NCBI RefSeq assembly: GCF_902141855.1
Contig: NZ_CABFVH010000015.1
Coordinates: 49,276-113,275 of the forward strand
Direction: 5' to 3'
Origin: Methylobacterium dankookense
GTDB lineage: Bacteria > Pseudomonadota > Alphaproteobacteria > Rhizobiales > Beijerinckiaceae
Length of the DNA: 64,000 nt
In this document: piece after piece, positions 39,416 to 48,264 of the stretch
Layout of the letters: each line of letters begins with the position of its first letter
Position numbering within the stretch: the first letter of the stretch is position 1
Program-made: the position numbers and the translations under genes
The notes under the pieces: generated by a model
The model's database searches: none
Seen by the model: the letters and a program-made list of their open reading frames with translations, nothing else
Told to the model about the DNA's origin: nothing

Positions 39416-40492
39416 ATGAAGACCTACAACATCGCCGCCATCCCCGCCGACGGCATCGGCATCGAGGTCATCGCCGCCGGCATCGAGGTGCTCGACGCCC
39501 TGGCCGAGCGCACCGGCGGCTTCGCCTTCAAGTTCGATCACTTCGACTGGGGCTCGGACTACTACAAGAAGCACGGCGTGATGATGCCCGCGGACGGGCG
39601 CGAGCAGATCAAGGACCACGACGCGATCTTCTTCGGCGCGGTGGGCGCGCCGGACGTGCCCGACCACATCACGCTGTGGGGCCTGCGGCTCGCCATCTGC
39701 CAGCCCTTCGACCAGTACGCCAACGTGCGCCCGACCCGGATCCTGCCCGGCATCACGAGCCCGCTGCGCCATGTCACCGGCCCCGAGCTGAACTGGGTGA
39801 TCGTGCGCGAGAACTCGGAGGGCGAGTATGCGGGTGTCGGCGGCCGGGTGCACCAGGGCCATCCCAACGAGGTCGCCACCGACGTCTCGATGATGACCCG
39901 CTCGGGCGTCGACCGCATCATCCGCTTCGCCTTCAAGCTGGCGCAGTCGCGCCCGCGCAAGCTCCTGACGGTGGTGACCAAGTCGAACGCGCAGCGCCAC
40001 GCCATGGTGATGTGGGACGAGATCGCGGCCGAGGTCGCGAAGGACTTCCCCGACGTGACCTGGGACAAGATGCTGGTCGACGCCATGACCATGCGCATGA
40101 CGATGAAGCCGGAGACCCTCGACACGATCGTCGCGACGAACCTGCACGCCGACATCCTCTCGGACCTCGCCGCGGCGCTCGCCGGCTCGCTCGGCATCGC
40201 GCCGACCGCGAACATCAACCCGGAGCGCACCTTCCCCTCGATGTTCGAGCCGATCCACGGCTCGGCCTTCGACATCACGGGCAAGGGCATCGCCAACCCG
40301 ATCGCCACCTTCTGGACCGCCTGCCAGATGCTGGAGCATCTCGGCGAGAAGCCGGCCGCCGACCGGCTGATGCGGGCGGTCGAGCGCGTCACCGCGGATC
40401 CGAGCCTCCACACGCCCGATCTCGGCGGCAAGGCGACGACCCGCCAGGTCACGGACGCGGTGATCGCGGCCGTGCAGGGCGACAACGAGTAG
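39416..40492 (+). CDS. ttuC: Tartrate dehydrogenase/decarboxylase
   Basis: The 358-residue enzyme belongs to the isocitrate/isopropylmalate dehydrogenase family and oxidises tartrate (and often D-malate or meso-tartrate) with NAD+ and Mn2+. Markers are IPADGIGIEV at the N-terminus, QYANVRPTRILPGITSPLR with substrate-binding arginines, VRENSEGEYAGVGGR, and the metal-site segment DILSDLAAALAGSLGIAPTA. The FEPIHGSAFDI segment is the NAD-binding motif. Full length. It follows the MFS gene by 40 nt and precedes pyruvate kinase, consistent with tartrate to glycerate/pyruvate metabolism. Confidence 0.9.
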   Translation: MKTYNIAAIPADGIGIEVIAAGIEVLDALAERTGGFAFKFDHFDWGSDYYKKHGVMMPADGREQIKDHDAIFFGAVGAPDVPDHITLWGLRLAICQPFDQYANVRPTRILPGITSPLRHVTGPELNWVIVRENSEGEYAGVGGRVHQGHPNEVATDVSMMTRSGVDRIIRFAFKLAQSRPRKLLTVVTKSNAQRHAMVMWDEIAAEVAKDFPDVTWDKMLVDAMTMRMTMKPETLDTIVATNLHADILSDLAAALAGSLGIAPTANINPERTFPSMFEPIHGSAFDITGKGIANPIATFWTACQMLEHLGEKPAADRLMRAVERVTADPSLHTPDLGGKATTRQVTDAVIAAVQGDNE

Positions 40493-40508
40493 GCTATCAC
40501 GCACTCGA

Positions 40509-40553
40509 ATCCGGGACTCCGAAGGGACATCCTCCCTTTCGGAGTTCCGGGGC
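40509..40553. repeat. Interspersed palindromic element, copy C (short)
   Basis: TCCGGGACTCCGAAGGGA is followed by TCCCTTTCGGAGTTCCGG, forming an imperfect hairpin in the 108-nt gap between the dehydrogenase and pyruvate kinase genes. It has the same leading motif as copies A and B but lacks the second hairpin. It may attenuate read-through into pyk. Confidence 0.55.
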
Positions 40554-40600
40554 CTGAGGTCCACGCTTGCGAGAGGCGGCCCGTCCGGGCCGAGGACACC

Positions 40601-42022
40601 ATGCGCCGTCACCGCCACGCCAAGATCGTCGCCACCGTGGGCCCTGCGACCAACTCGCCGGAGATGCTGAAGGCTCTGTTCCTGGCCGGGGTCGATACCT
40701 TCCGCCTCAATTTCAGCCACGGCGTCCAGGCCGACCACGCCAAGGTCCACGCCGCGATCCGTGCCCTCGAGACGGAGGTCGGCCGGCCCATCGCCATCCT
40801 TCAGGATCTCCAGGGCCCGAAGATCCGCGTCGGCACCGTCCGGGACGGCCGGCTCGACGTGGCGCCGGGCGAGAGCCTGCGCTTCGTGCTGCGCGGCGCG
40901 GACGGCGACGCGGGCGGGATCCCGCTGCCGCATCCCGAGATCTTCGCCGCCGTGGTGCCCGGCCAGGAACTGCTGATCGACGACGGCCGCGTGCGCGTGC
41001 GCGTCACCGGCATCGAGGCCGAGGCGATCGACGCCGAGGTGGTGATCGGCGGCGCCATCTCGAACCGCAAGGGCGTCAACCTGCCGGGCACGCTCCTCGA
41101 CCTCTCGCCGCTCACCGAGAAGGATCGCGCCGACCTCGCCTTCGGGCTGGAGCTCGGCGTTGACTGGGTGGCGCTGTCCTTCGTGCAGAAGCCCGCCGAC
41201 CTGATCGAGGCACGCGGCCTGATCGGGGACCGGGCCGGCATCATGACCAAGGTCGAGAAGCCGCAGGCGCTCGACCGGATCGAGGACATCATCCGCCTCT
41301 CGGACGCGGTGATGGTGGCCCGCGGCGATCTCGGCGTGGAGATCCCGCACGAGGACGTGCCGGCCCGCCAGAAGGAGCTGATCCGCGCCTGCCGCCTCGC
41401 CGTGAAGCCCGTGGTGGTGGCGACCCAGATGCTCGATTCGATGGTCTCGGCCCCGACGCCCACCCGGGCCGAGGCCTCGGACGTGGCCACCGCGATCTAT
41501 GACGGGGCCGACGCGGTGATGCTCTCGGCGGAATCGGCCACCGGCCGCTACCCCGTCGAGGCGGTGGCGATGATGGACCGCATCATCCGCAGCGTCGAAG
41601 GGCACAAGCTCTATCGCTCGATCGTGGCGGCCTCCGAGCCCGGCGAGGAGGAGACGCCGCCCCACGCGGTCGCCACCGCCACGGCGGAGCTGGCCCAGGC
41701 GGTGCACGCCTCGGCGATCGTCACCTACACGCTGTCGGGCACCACGGCGGCGCGCGTCGCCCGCAAGCGGCCGGCGGTGCCGATCCTGGCGCTGACGCCG
41801 GATCTCGGCACCTCGCGCCGCCTGAGCCTGCTCTGGGGCACCCACAGCGTGCGCGCCGACGAGGTCTCGACCTACGAGGAGATGGTCTCGAACGCGACCG
41901 CGCACGCCGTCGAGGAGGGCTTCGCCCGGGCCAACGACCTCGTCGTGATCACGGCCGGCATCCCGTTCGCGGTGATGGGGACCACCAACAACATCCGCAT
42001 CGCGCAGATTCCGGGCACGTGA
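40601..42022 (+). CDS. pyk: Pyruvate kinase
   Basis: The 473-residue glycolytic enzyme converts phosphoenolpyruvate and ADP to pyruvate and ATP. It contains the N-terminal substrate motifs KIVATVGPATNS and RLNFSHG, the B-domain, the signature IMTKVEKPQALDRIEDII with the catalytic Lys, and the K/Mg-site MVARGDLGVEIP. The C-domain is complete (ends IRIAQIPGT). In tartrate clusters of rhizobia-like bacteria a pyruvate kinase (ttuE) accompanies the dehydrogenase, which could explain this location. It may be the only or a second pyk in the genome; I cannot tell. Confidence 0.95.
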   Translation: MRRHRHAKIVATVGPATNSPEMLKALFLAGVDTFRLNFSHGVQADHAKVHAAIRALETEVGRPIAILQDLQGPKIRVGTVRDGRLDVAPGESLRFVLRGADGDAGGIPLPHPEIFAAVVPGQELLIDDGRVRVRVTGIEAEAIDAEVVIGGAISNRKGVNLPGTLLDLSPLTEKDRADLAFGLELGVDWVALSFVQKPADLIEARGLIGDRAGIMTKVEKPQALDRIEDIIRLSDAVMVARGDLGVEIPHEDVPARQKELIRACRLAVKPVVVATQMLDSMVSAPTPTRAEASDVATAIYDGADAVMLSAESATGRYPVEAVAMMDRIIRSVEGHKLYRSIVAASEPGEEETPPHAVATATAELAQAVHASAIVTYTLSGTTAARVARKRPAVPILALTPDLGTSRRLSLLWGTHSVRADEVSTYEEMVSNATAHAVEEGFARANDLVVITAGIPFAVMGTTNNIRIAQIPGT

Positions 42023-42064
42023 GGCTCCCGCGGCGGGCCCCGGGGAGCCTCCGGGACCCGCCGC
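42022..42064. terminator. GC-rich hairpins between convergent pyk and receptor genes
   Basis: Two mutually exclusive stems can form: AGGCTCCC/GGGAGCCT (42022-42050) and GCGGCGGG/CCCGCCGC (42030-42064). They overlap the pyk stop. There is no T-tract; a bidirectional terminator is plausible. Confidence 0.5.
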
Positions 42065-42097
42065 GACGGCCTCAGGGTAGCGGCGTCGGGGAACCGC

Positions 42098-44296
42098 TCA
42101 CCACGCGACCCGCGCCGTGACCAGGGCCTGGAACGGCTCCCCGACGGCGACCAGCACGTTGCTGGCGGCGGAGGACGGATAGTAGGTCTCGTCGAACAGG
42201 TTCTTCAGGTTGAGCTGGATCGTCGTCGGCAGGTCGTTGACGCTGGTGCGGTAGCTCAGGAAGGCGTCGCAGACGACGTAGTCCGGCATGAAGAAGGTGT
42301 TGGCGGCATCCCCCGGGCGCGTGCCGACATAGCGGCCACCGAATCCGGCCTCGAGGAAGCCCGGCCCGAGACGATACGAGCCGAGCTCCGCCTGCGGCGC
42401 CACGGCGCCGAACTGGTGCGTCAGGAAGAGCGAGGCGGTGGTGCGCGGAACGTTGAGCAATTGCTTGCCGGCCAGCAGCGGATCCTCGGCGACGAAGGCA
42501 TCGGTGAAGCCGTAGCTGCCGATCACCGACCAGTCCGGCGCGATCTGGCCCGCGAAATCCAGCTCGAACCCGCGTGAGCGGACCTTGCCGGCGGTGGTCG
42601 CGATCCGGTTGCCGCCCACCACCTGGGTGACCAAGACGTTGGACTTCTCGGTGTCGAACATCGCCCCGGTCAGCGTGAGTCCGGGCCCGAGATCCGCCTT
42701 GACGCCGACCTCGAAGGCCTCGCCCTCCTCGGGGGCGAGGGACCCGCTCCGGTCGAGGTCCGTCACGTTCGGCCGGAATGATTGGGTGTAGCTGCCGTAC
42801 AGCGAGAGATCCGGGCTCAGCTTGTAGACCACGCCCGCCCGCGGCAGCGGCCGCACACCGGAGAGGTCGGTGGAGGTCACCGCGGGCACGCCCGCATAGG
42901 CAATCTGATGGAAGATCTGGGCGCTGACGCCGCCGACCAGGATGAGCCGGTCGGTGAGGTGCAGCGAGTCCTGCAGGTAGAGGCTCGTGTTGACGAGCCG
43001 GTCCCGGTTGTTGCTCGCCGGCACGGAGACCCGGTCGGACGGGCCGAGCCTGCCGTAGACCGGATCGAACACGTTGAAGCCGCCCACGTTCGGACCGCGG
43101 ACGCTGGTTCTGCGATAGTAGTCCACCCGCTCGTGCATCGCCCCGAGCAGGAGGTCGTTGCGCAGGCCGAAGGTCTCGAAGCGCCCGACCAGGTCGAGCC
43201 GGGCCACCTGGGCGTTGAAGTCGCCGCCGCGGGTCGCGTCGGACCGGCGCGTCAGGATGCCGGTGGCGGGGTTGTAGGAGATCGGGCGGACCTGATTGTC
43301 GTCGTAGGTGAGGTTGCTGGCACTGAAGCCGAGATGCAGCTTCCAGTCCTCATTGAAGCGATGGTCCACGTCGAGGCTGCCGAGATGGCTCGCCGCCTCC
43401 ACCTTGCTGAAGCGCTCGCCGAAGCGCCGGTCGCGGGGAACCGGCAGGGGCCGGCCGGTGCGCGGATCGAACGTCGTCCCGCGGTCGAAGGGGATGACGT
43501 AGTGCGAGAACTCGTAGCCCACCGTCACGGTGGTGTCGTCGCCCCGCCAGGTGAGCGAGGGCGCCGCGACCTGCCGCGCGATCGTGCCGAAGTTGCGCCA
43601 GTAATCGGAGTTCTGGACGTCGCCGACGATCCGGTAGGCGAGGTTGGTGCCCTCGACCGGGCCGGTGAGGTCCGGCTGGATCAGGCTGCCGCCGAAGCTC
43701 GTCGCGGTGACGTCGAGGGTGTTGCGCGGCGTGAATTCCGGCCGCTTGGAGACGAGATTGATCAGGCCGCCGGGCTCGGAGATCCCGTAGAGGAGCGAGG
43801 CGGGACCCTTCAGCACTTCCACGCGCTCGATGGCGTGGCTGAAGTTCTGCTGGAGGACCGTGCGCCGTCCGTCCCGCAGGATCGAGCTGTCGCGGCTGCT
43901 GCCGAAGCCGCGCCGGACGACGCCTTCCTGCGTGCCGCCCAGGCTGTTGGTCTGGGTGACGTTGCTGACGTTGCGCAAGGCCTCGTCGAGCGACAGGACC
44001 CGCTGGTCGCGCAGCACGCTCGCCGGGACCACGGCGATGTTGGCCGGCGTGTCGAGGAGCGCGGCATCGGTGCCCGCCCCGAAGCTGCTGCGCCTGGGCT
44101 GGTAGCCCACGACGCTCGCGCCGTCGCCGGCAACCGTCAGCTCGTCCATCGACACATGCAGGGCGTCCTGCCCCGCCGCGCGTGTCTCGGCGCGCGCCTG
44201 GCCCGGAACGGAGGCGAAGCCTCCGATCGAAACCAGCACCGCTATTCCGGATACGGCATGATGCCACGCGTATAGATTTGCTCGGCAATCTCGCAT
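42098..44296 (-). CDS. TonB-dependent siderophore receptor (paralogue of the one at 16086)
   Basis: The 732-residue receptor has an N-terminal signal sequence, a plug domain (LLDTPANIAVVPASVLRDQR; VEVLKGPASLLYGISEPGG) and a barrel ending ...TARVAW. Long stretches align by eye with the receptor at 16086: GYQPxRSS, SLDEALxNVS, VTQTN, RRGFG and SILRDGxRT are shared. No PepSY gene follows here. The preceding ~330 nt are AT-rich and probably hold an iron-responsive promoter. Ferric-siderophore uptake is the likely role; the ligand cannot be read. Confidence 0.93.
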   Translation of the reverse strand: MRDCRANLYAWHHAVSGIAVLVSIGGFASVPGQARAETRAAGQDALHVSMDELTVAGDGASVVGYQPRRSSFGAGTDAALLDTPANIAVVPASVLRDQRVLSLDEALRNVSNVTQTNSLGGTQEGVVRRGFGSSRDSSILRDGRRTVLQQNFSHAIERVEVLKGPASLLYGISEPGGLINLVSKRPEFTPRNTLDVTATSFGGSLIQPDLTGPVEGTNLAYRIVGDVQNSDYWRNFGTIARQVAAPSLTWRGDDTTVTVGYEFSHYVIPFDRGTTFDPRTGRPLPVPRDRRFGERFSKVEAASHLGSLDVDHRFNEDWKLHLGFSASNLTYDDNQVRPISYNPATGILTRRSDATRGGDFNAQVARLDLVGRFETFGLRNDLLLGAMHERVDYYRRTSVRGPNVGGFNVFDPVYGRLGPSDRVSVPASNNRDRLVNTSLYLQDSLHLTDRLILVGGVSAQIFHQIAYAGVPAVTSTDLSGVRPLPRAGVVYKLSPDLSLYGSYTQSFRPNVTDLDRSGSLAPEEGEAFEVGVKADLGPGLTLTGAMFDTEKSNVLVTQVVGGNRIATTAGKVRSRGFELDFAGQIAPDWSVIGSYGFTDAFVAEDPLLAGKQLLNVPRTTASLFLTHQFGAVAPQAELGSYRLGPGFLEAGFGGRYVGTRPGDAANTFFMPDYVVCDAFLSYRTSVNDLPTTIQLNLKNLFDETYYPSSAASNVLVAVGEPFQALVTARVAW

Positions 44297-44632
44297 TGCG
44301 TTTCTCGAAACAATGAGGAAACATTTGCTTATCCGGGCACAAAATACGGGTCAACGAATATGATTTAGAACTACTCCGAACGATATTGTTGACCAAGCGG
44401 TTCGGAACGATGGCGTATATTGCATTGGCAGAAAATTTCATGACGTTTTGAATCATGATTGCGCCGCGGTGCTGGATCGCAGCGGCGCCCTGTGCGCGCG
44501 GTGATCCGCCGATCCGCGCTCCGCTCCGCCGAGGTCCGGCCGGCCGTCACTCCGGCAGCGCGTGCCGCAACCGTTGACGGGGCGCCCCGGGATGGCCGAC
44601 ACGCGGGCAGGTCCTGCTCAGGAATGCGCCCC
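44297..44632. promoter_or_regulatory. Divergent AT-rich intergenic region
   Basis: About 335 nt between the receptor and acyl-CoA synthetase genes. Positions 44297-44460 are AT-rich, with a perfect 10-bp palindrome AATCATGATT at 44451-44460. This is likely the receptor promoter; a metal-responsive regulator site is possible but not identified. Confidence 0.45.
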
Positions 44633-46162
44633 GTGTCCGACGACCGCCATCCGCCGTCCCGCTTCAACGCCGCCCGCTACTGCCTCGGCGCGAACGCGGC
44701 CGTGCGCCCGGACAAGACCGCCCTGGTGATGGTGGGGGAGGGCGGGGCGGTCGCGAGCCTCACCTTCGGCGAGGCGGACCGCGCCGTACGCGGCATCGCG
44801 GCGGGGCTGCTCGGCCTCGGCCTGAAGCGCGGTGACCGCGTGATGATCCGCATGGGCAACGAGGCGGATTACGTGCTCACCTATTTCGGCGCACTCGCCG
44901 CCGGCCTCGTGGCCTTGCCGTCCTCGCCGCAGCTCACGCCGGCCGAGGCCGCCTTCCTGATGGAGAATTCCGGCGCTGCGGCGATCGCGGTGGCGAGCGG
45001 CTGCACGGTCGACCCGGATGCACTGGCCGGCCGGATCCTGCTCGGGCCCGGCGACATCGCCGCGATGAAGGCGGGTCCGCCGGTCGAGGACTATGCCGAA
45101 ACGGCCGCCGACGATCCGGCGACCCTGGTCTACACCTCGGGCACGACGAGCCGCCCGAAGGGCGTGCTGCACGCCCACCGCACCATCTATGGCCGCCGGC
45201 CGATGCTGGCGCACTGGCTCGGCCTCTCCGAGATCGACGTGATGCTGCATGCCGGCACCATGAACTGGACCTACACGCTGGGCGTCGGCATCACCGATCC
45301 CTGGGCGGTGGGGGCGACCGCGGTGCTCTATAACGGTCCGCGCGACCCCGCCGTCTGGCCGCGCCTGATCGCCGAGCGGCGGGCCACGATCTTCGCGGCG
45401 GTGCCGAGCCTCTACCGGCAGATCCTCAAATACGGGGACCTGCCCGCCCACGACCTCGTCAGCCTGCGCCACGGCTGCACGGCGGGTGAGGCGCTGCCCG
45501 TCGACATCCTGGAGGCCTGGCGCGCGGCGACCGGCAAGCCACTCTACGAGGCGCTCGGCATGAGCGAGATCTCGACCTACGTGTCGAGCGGGCCGACGAT
45601 CCCCGTGCGCCCCGGCTCGCCGGGCAAGCCGCAGCCAGGGCGGCGCGTGGCGATCCTGGCGCCCGAGGGCGCGCCGGAGCCGCTGCCGGCGGGGGAGACG
45701 GGCCTGCTCGCCGTCCACCGCTCCGAGCCCGGGCTGATGCTCGGCTACTGGAACAGGCCGGACGAGGAGGCGCAGGTCTTCCGGGGCGACTGGTTCGCGG
45801 GCGGCGATCTCGCCCGGCTCGATGCGGACGGCTACCTCTGGTTCGAGGGCCGCAACGACGACCTGATGAACGCGATGGGCTATCGCGTCTCGCCGAACGA
45901 GGTGGAGGGCGTGCTCGCCGAGCATCCGGACGTCGCCGAGGTCGGCGTGGCGGAGCTCGCCGTGCGGGCGGATGTCCGCGTGGTCTGCGGCTTCGTCGTG
46001 CTGCAGCCCGGCGCGGCCGCGGATGCCGAGGCGCTGCTGGCCTGGTGCCGCGACCGGCTCGCCGCCTACAAGTGCCCGCGCGAGATCCGCTTCCTCGAGG
46101 CCCTGCCGCGCACCGCCAACGGCAAGGTGCAGCGCAAGCGCCTCGCCGCGGCTTTGGCGTAA
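44633..46162 (+). CDS. AMP-forming acyl-CoA synthetase, benzoate-CoA-ligase-like
   Basis: The 509-residue enzyme belongs to the ANL superfamily: adenylation loop LVYTSGTTSRPKGVLHAH, the A5-like YEALGMSEIS, the A7 motif LMLGYWNRPDEEAQVF and hinge WFEGRNDDLMNAMGYRVS, and the C-terminal catalytic Lys in TANGKVQRKRL. The sequence resembles benzoate/fatty-acyl ligases of the BCL group. GTG 44633 with AGGA upstream is preferred; ATG 44624 is in frame. It precedes a family 2 glycosyltransferase by 9 nt and is probably co-transcribed. Substrate uncertain. Confidence 0.87.
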   Translation: MSDDRHPPSRFNAARYCLGANAAVRPDKTALVMVGEGGAVASLTFGEADRAVRGIAAGLLGLGLKRGDRVMIRMGNEADYVLTYFGALAAGLVALPSSPQLTPAEAAFLMENSGAAAIAVASGCTVDPDALAGRILLGPGDIAAMKAGPPVEDYAETAADDPATLVYTSGTTSRPKGVLHAHRTIYGRRPMLAHWLGLSEIDVMLHAGTMNWTYTLGVGITDPWAVGATAVLYNGPRDPAVWPRLIAERRATIFAAVPSLYRQILKYGDLPAHDLVSLRHGCTAGEALPVDILEAWRAATGKPLYEALGMSEISTYVSSGPTIPVRPGSPGKPQPGRRVAILAPEGAPEPLPAGETGLLAVHRSEPGLMLGYWNRPDEEAQVFRGDWFAGGDLARLDADGYLWFEGRNDDLMNAMGYRVSPNEVEGVLAEHPDVAEVGVAELAVRADVRVVCGFVVLQPGAAADAEALLAWCRDRLAAYKCPREIRFLEALPRTANGKVQRKRLAAALA

Positions 46163-46171
46163 GGTCCGGCC

Positions 46172-47005
46172 ATGTCCGCCACGAACTCCGTCCTGCCGCT
46201 CTCCGTCTTCATCATCGCCAAGAACGAGGCCGACCGGATCGGCGCCACCATCCGCGCGGTGCGCGACCTGACCGACGACCTCGTCGTGGTCGATTCCGGC
46301 TCCACCGACGGGACGCAGGCGCTCGCCGAGAGCCTCGGCGCCCGGGTGATCCACAATCCCTGGCCGGGCTACGGGCCGCAGAAGCGCTTCGCCGAGGAGC
46401 TTTGCCGCCATCCCTGGCTCTTCAACCTCGACGCCGACGAGGTGGTCCCGCCCGAACTCGCGGCCGAGATCCGCGCCCTGTTCGCGCAAGGCGAGCCGCG
46501 CCTGCCCGCATGGCGCACCGGCATCGCCGAGATCTTCCCCGGCGAGCGCCGCCCGCACCGCTGGGCCTACACGCTCACCCCCGTGCGCCTCTACCGGATC
46601 GATGCCGGCCGCTACTCGCCGTCCCCGGTCCACGACCGCGTGGACCTGAGCCCGGGCATCGTGCCCGGCCGGCTCCGCGCCGTGATCCACCATTTCTCGG
46701 TGCGCTCGCTCGGCGACCAGCTCGACAAGCTGAACCGCTATTCCGACCAGCAGGCGGACGACCTCGAGGCGCGCGGCGTCGTCATCCCCAGCTGGCGCAT
46801 CTTCGTGGAGCTGCCGGGCAACTTCCTGAAAGCCTATCTCGGCCGCCGCCACTTCGTGCGCGGCGTCTACGGCTTCCTCACCGCGATGAACTACGCCATC
46901 TCGCGCCACCTGCGCGTGGCCAAGCACTACGAACGCCGTCACACCCCTGCCACAGCCCCCGCTTCGACGCGGGACCGGGTTGACCGGCGCGAGGCGAACT
47001 CTTAG
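46172..47005 (+). CDS. Family 2 glycosyltransferase, LPS-core WaaE/KdtX-like
   Basis: The 277-residue enzyme has a GT-A fold: LSVFIIAKNEADRIGATIRA, VVDSGSTDGTQALAES, and the metal-binding D87-A-D89 within FNLDADEVVPPELAAEI. It matches WaaE/KdtX-type beta-glucosyltransferases that modify lipopolysaccharide core, with the conserved later segment HHFSVRSLGDQLDKLNRYSD. It is cytosolic or membrane-associated. It is the last gene before tRNA-Ser. Confidence 0.87.
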   Translation: MSATNSVLPLSVFIIAKNEADRIGATIRAVRDLTDDLVVVDSGSTDGTQALAESLGARVIHNPWPGYGPQKRFAEELCRHPWLFNLDADEVVPPELAAEIRALFAQGEPRLPAWRTGIAEIFPGERRPHRWAYTLTPVRLYRIDAGRYSPSPVHDRVDLSPGIVPGRLRAVIHHFSVRSLGDQLDKLNRYSDQQADDLEARGVVIPSWRIFVELPGNFLKAYLGRRHFVRGVYGFLTAMNYAISRHLRVAKHYERRHTPATAPASTRDRVDRREANS

Positions 47006-47019
47006 AGCCGGTGTTGCCG

Positions 47020-47111
47020 GAGACGTGGCCGAGAGGCTGAAGGCACTCGTTTGCTAAATGAGCATACCCCTAAAAAGGGTATCGAGGGTTCGAATCCCTC
47101 CGTCTCCGCCA
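47020..47111 (+). tRNA. tRNA-Ser (anticodon GCU)
   Basis: A 92-nt class II tRNA. Acceptor stem GGAGACG/CGTCTCC is followed by G and the encoded CCA. The anticodon stem CTCGT...ATGAG holds the loop TTGCTAA, giving anticodon GCU. The long variable arm ATACCCCTAAAAAGGGTAT and the GGTTCGAATCC T arm are present. Phage- and element-type genes begin directly downstream, so it may be the attachment site of the island; the tRNA itself is intact. Confidence 0.97.
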
Positions 47112-47261
47112 CCTATGCGCACCCCTAGTTAAGGTGTTGAAAACAAACGGATTGCCGGGCCATCTACACCCCGGTTTGAACCGGTTTGTAACCGCCGCCC
47201 AGGGGCGTATTTGTCACCGCCGGACGGCCTCCTCCACAGATTCGATCCGCCGATCCTTGGC

Positions 47262-48254
47262 CTACTCGGCCGCGACCTGCGCAAACAGCCGTCCGACGGC
47301 TTCCAGGCGCTGGGTCGCGATGCGGGTGTAGGCCGGGTTCAGCTCGCACAGGATGGCGTTGCGCAGCAGGCGCTCCGCGACGAGCGCCGTCGTCCCGGCC
47401 CCGCCGAAGGGATCCAGGACCATGCCGCCCTCCGGGCACCCAGCGAGGATGCACGGCTCGACGAGGGCCGGCGGGAAGGTCGCGAAGTGCGCCTCCTTGA
47501 AGGGAGTCGGCGTCACGGTCCAGACCGACCGCTTCTGCCGCCCCGAGGACCTGTCGTAGCTCGAACCGGTCTCGTCCCGGCCGCGGGCGACGTCGACCTC
47601 GCCGGTGCCGGCCCCCCGCCACATGCCGGTCGAGGCGACGCTCCGCCCCTCCATTGGGAGCTGGTTCGGGGAGACCTTGTAGCCCCATGCCGCCTCCTCG
47701 CGGATCGCGGCGTGGTCGTAGCGGTACCGGGCGCTCTTCGTCAGCATGTAGAGCATCTCGTGACCCGGCGTGGTCCGGTCCTTCACGCTCGACGGCATCG
47801 GGCAGGGCTTGTGCCAGACGATCTCGTCGCGGATCCACCAGCCGTCGTCCTGCAACGCGATCGCCGTCCTGGCCAAGATCATGAACCGGTCCTTCGGCTT
47901 CATGCCGGACCGGGCGCGTCGGTGCCGGGGGTGCATCGTCACCCGGACGCGGTCGAGGCCGCCGCGGCCGTTGTAGCCGCCGGAGCGACCGCCCCACTTG
48001 TCGTCCGAGCAGTAGCTGTCCCCGAGGTTGAGCCAGAGGGTCCCGTCCGGGCGCAGGACGCGCCGGACCTCGCGGAAGACCTCGACCATGGCGGCGACGA
48101 ACTCGGCGGGGGTGGGCTCCAGGCCGATCTGCCCGTCGACGCCGTAGTCGCGCAGCCCGAAGTACGGGGGCGAGGTGACGACGCAGTGGACCGAATCGGC
48201 GGGGAGCGAGCGCAGGGTGTCCCCGCAGTCGCCGAGGAGGATGCGGGTCGACAT
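47262..48254 (-). CDS. Beta-class DNA methyltransferase (N6-adenine or N4-cytosine)
   Basis: The 330-residue enzyme has catalytic motif IV TSPPY at residues 27-31 and the AdoMet-binding motif FGGAGTTALVAE near the C-terminus, the order of the beta class. A central target-recognition region lies between. SPPY is frequent in N4-cytosine enzymes but also occurs in N6-adenine ones, so the base is unresolved. No restriction endonuclease gene is adjacent, so it is an orphan methyltransferase typical of phages and integrative elements. A small HTH-like gene ends 10 nt upstream. Confidence 0.9.
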   Translation of the reverse strand: MSTRILLGDCGDTLRSLPADSVHCVVTSPPYFGLRDYGVDGQIGLEPTPAEFVAAMVEVFREVRRVLRPDGTLWLNLGDSYCSDDKWGGRSGGYNGRGGLDRVRVTMHPRHRRARSGMKPKDRFMILARTAIALQDDGWWIRDEIVWHKPCPMPSSVKDRTTPGHEMLYMLTKSARYRYDHAAIREEAAWGYKVSPNQLPMEGRSVASTGMWRGAGTGEVDVARGRDETGSSYDRSSGRQKRSVWTVTPTPFKEAHFATFPPALVEPCILAGCPEGGMVLDPFGGAGTTALVAERLLRNAILCELNPAYTRIATQRLEAVGRLFAQVAAE

Positions 48255-48264
48255 CGCGCCCACC

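Noticed and set aside
39389..41905. 838-codon minus-strand frame across tartrate dehydrogenase and pyruvate kinase
   Set aside because: It spans two clear plus-strand genes and shows no domain; shadow frame.
47112..47261. Search for an integrase or attachment duplicate directly after tRNA-Ser
   Set aside because: No tyrosine-recombinase motif and no repeat of the tRNA 3' end was seen here or elsewhere in the window.
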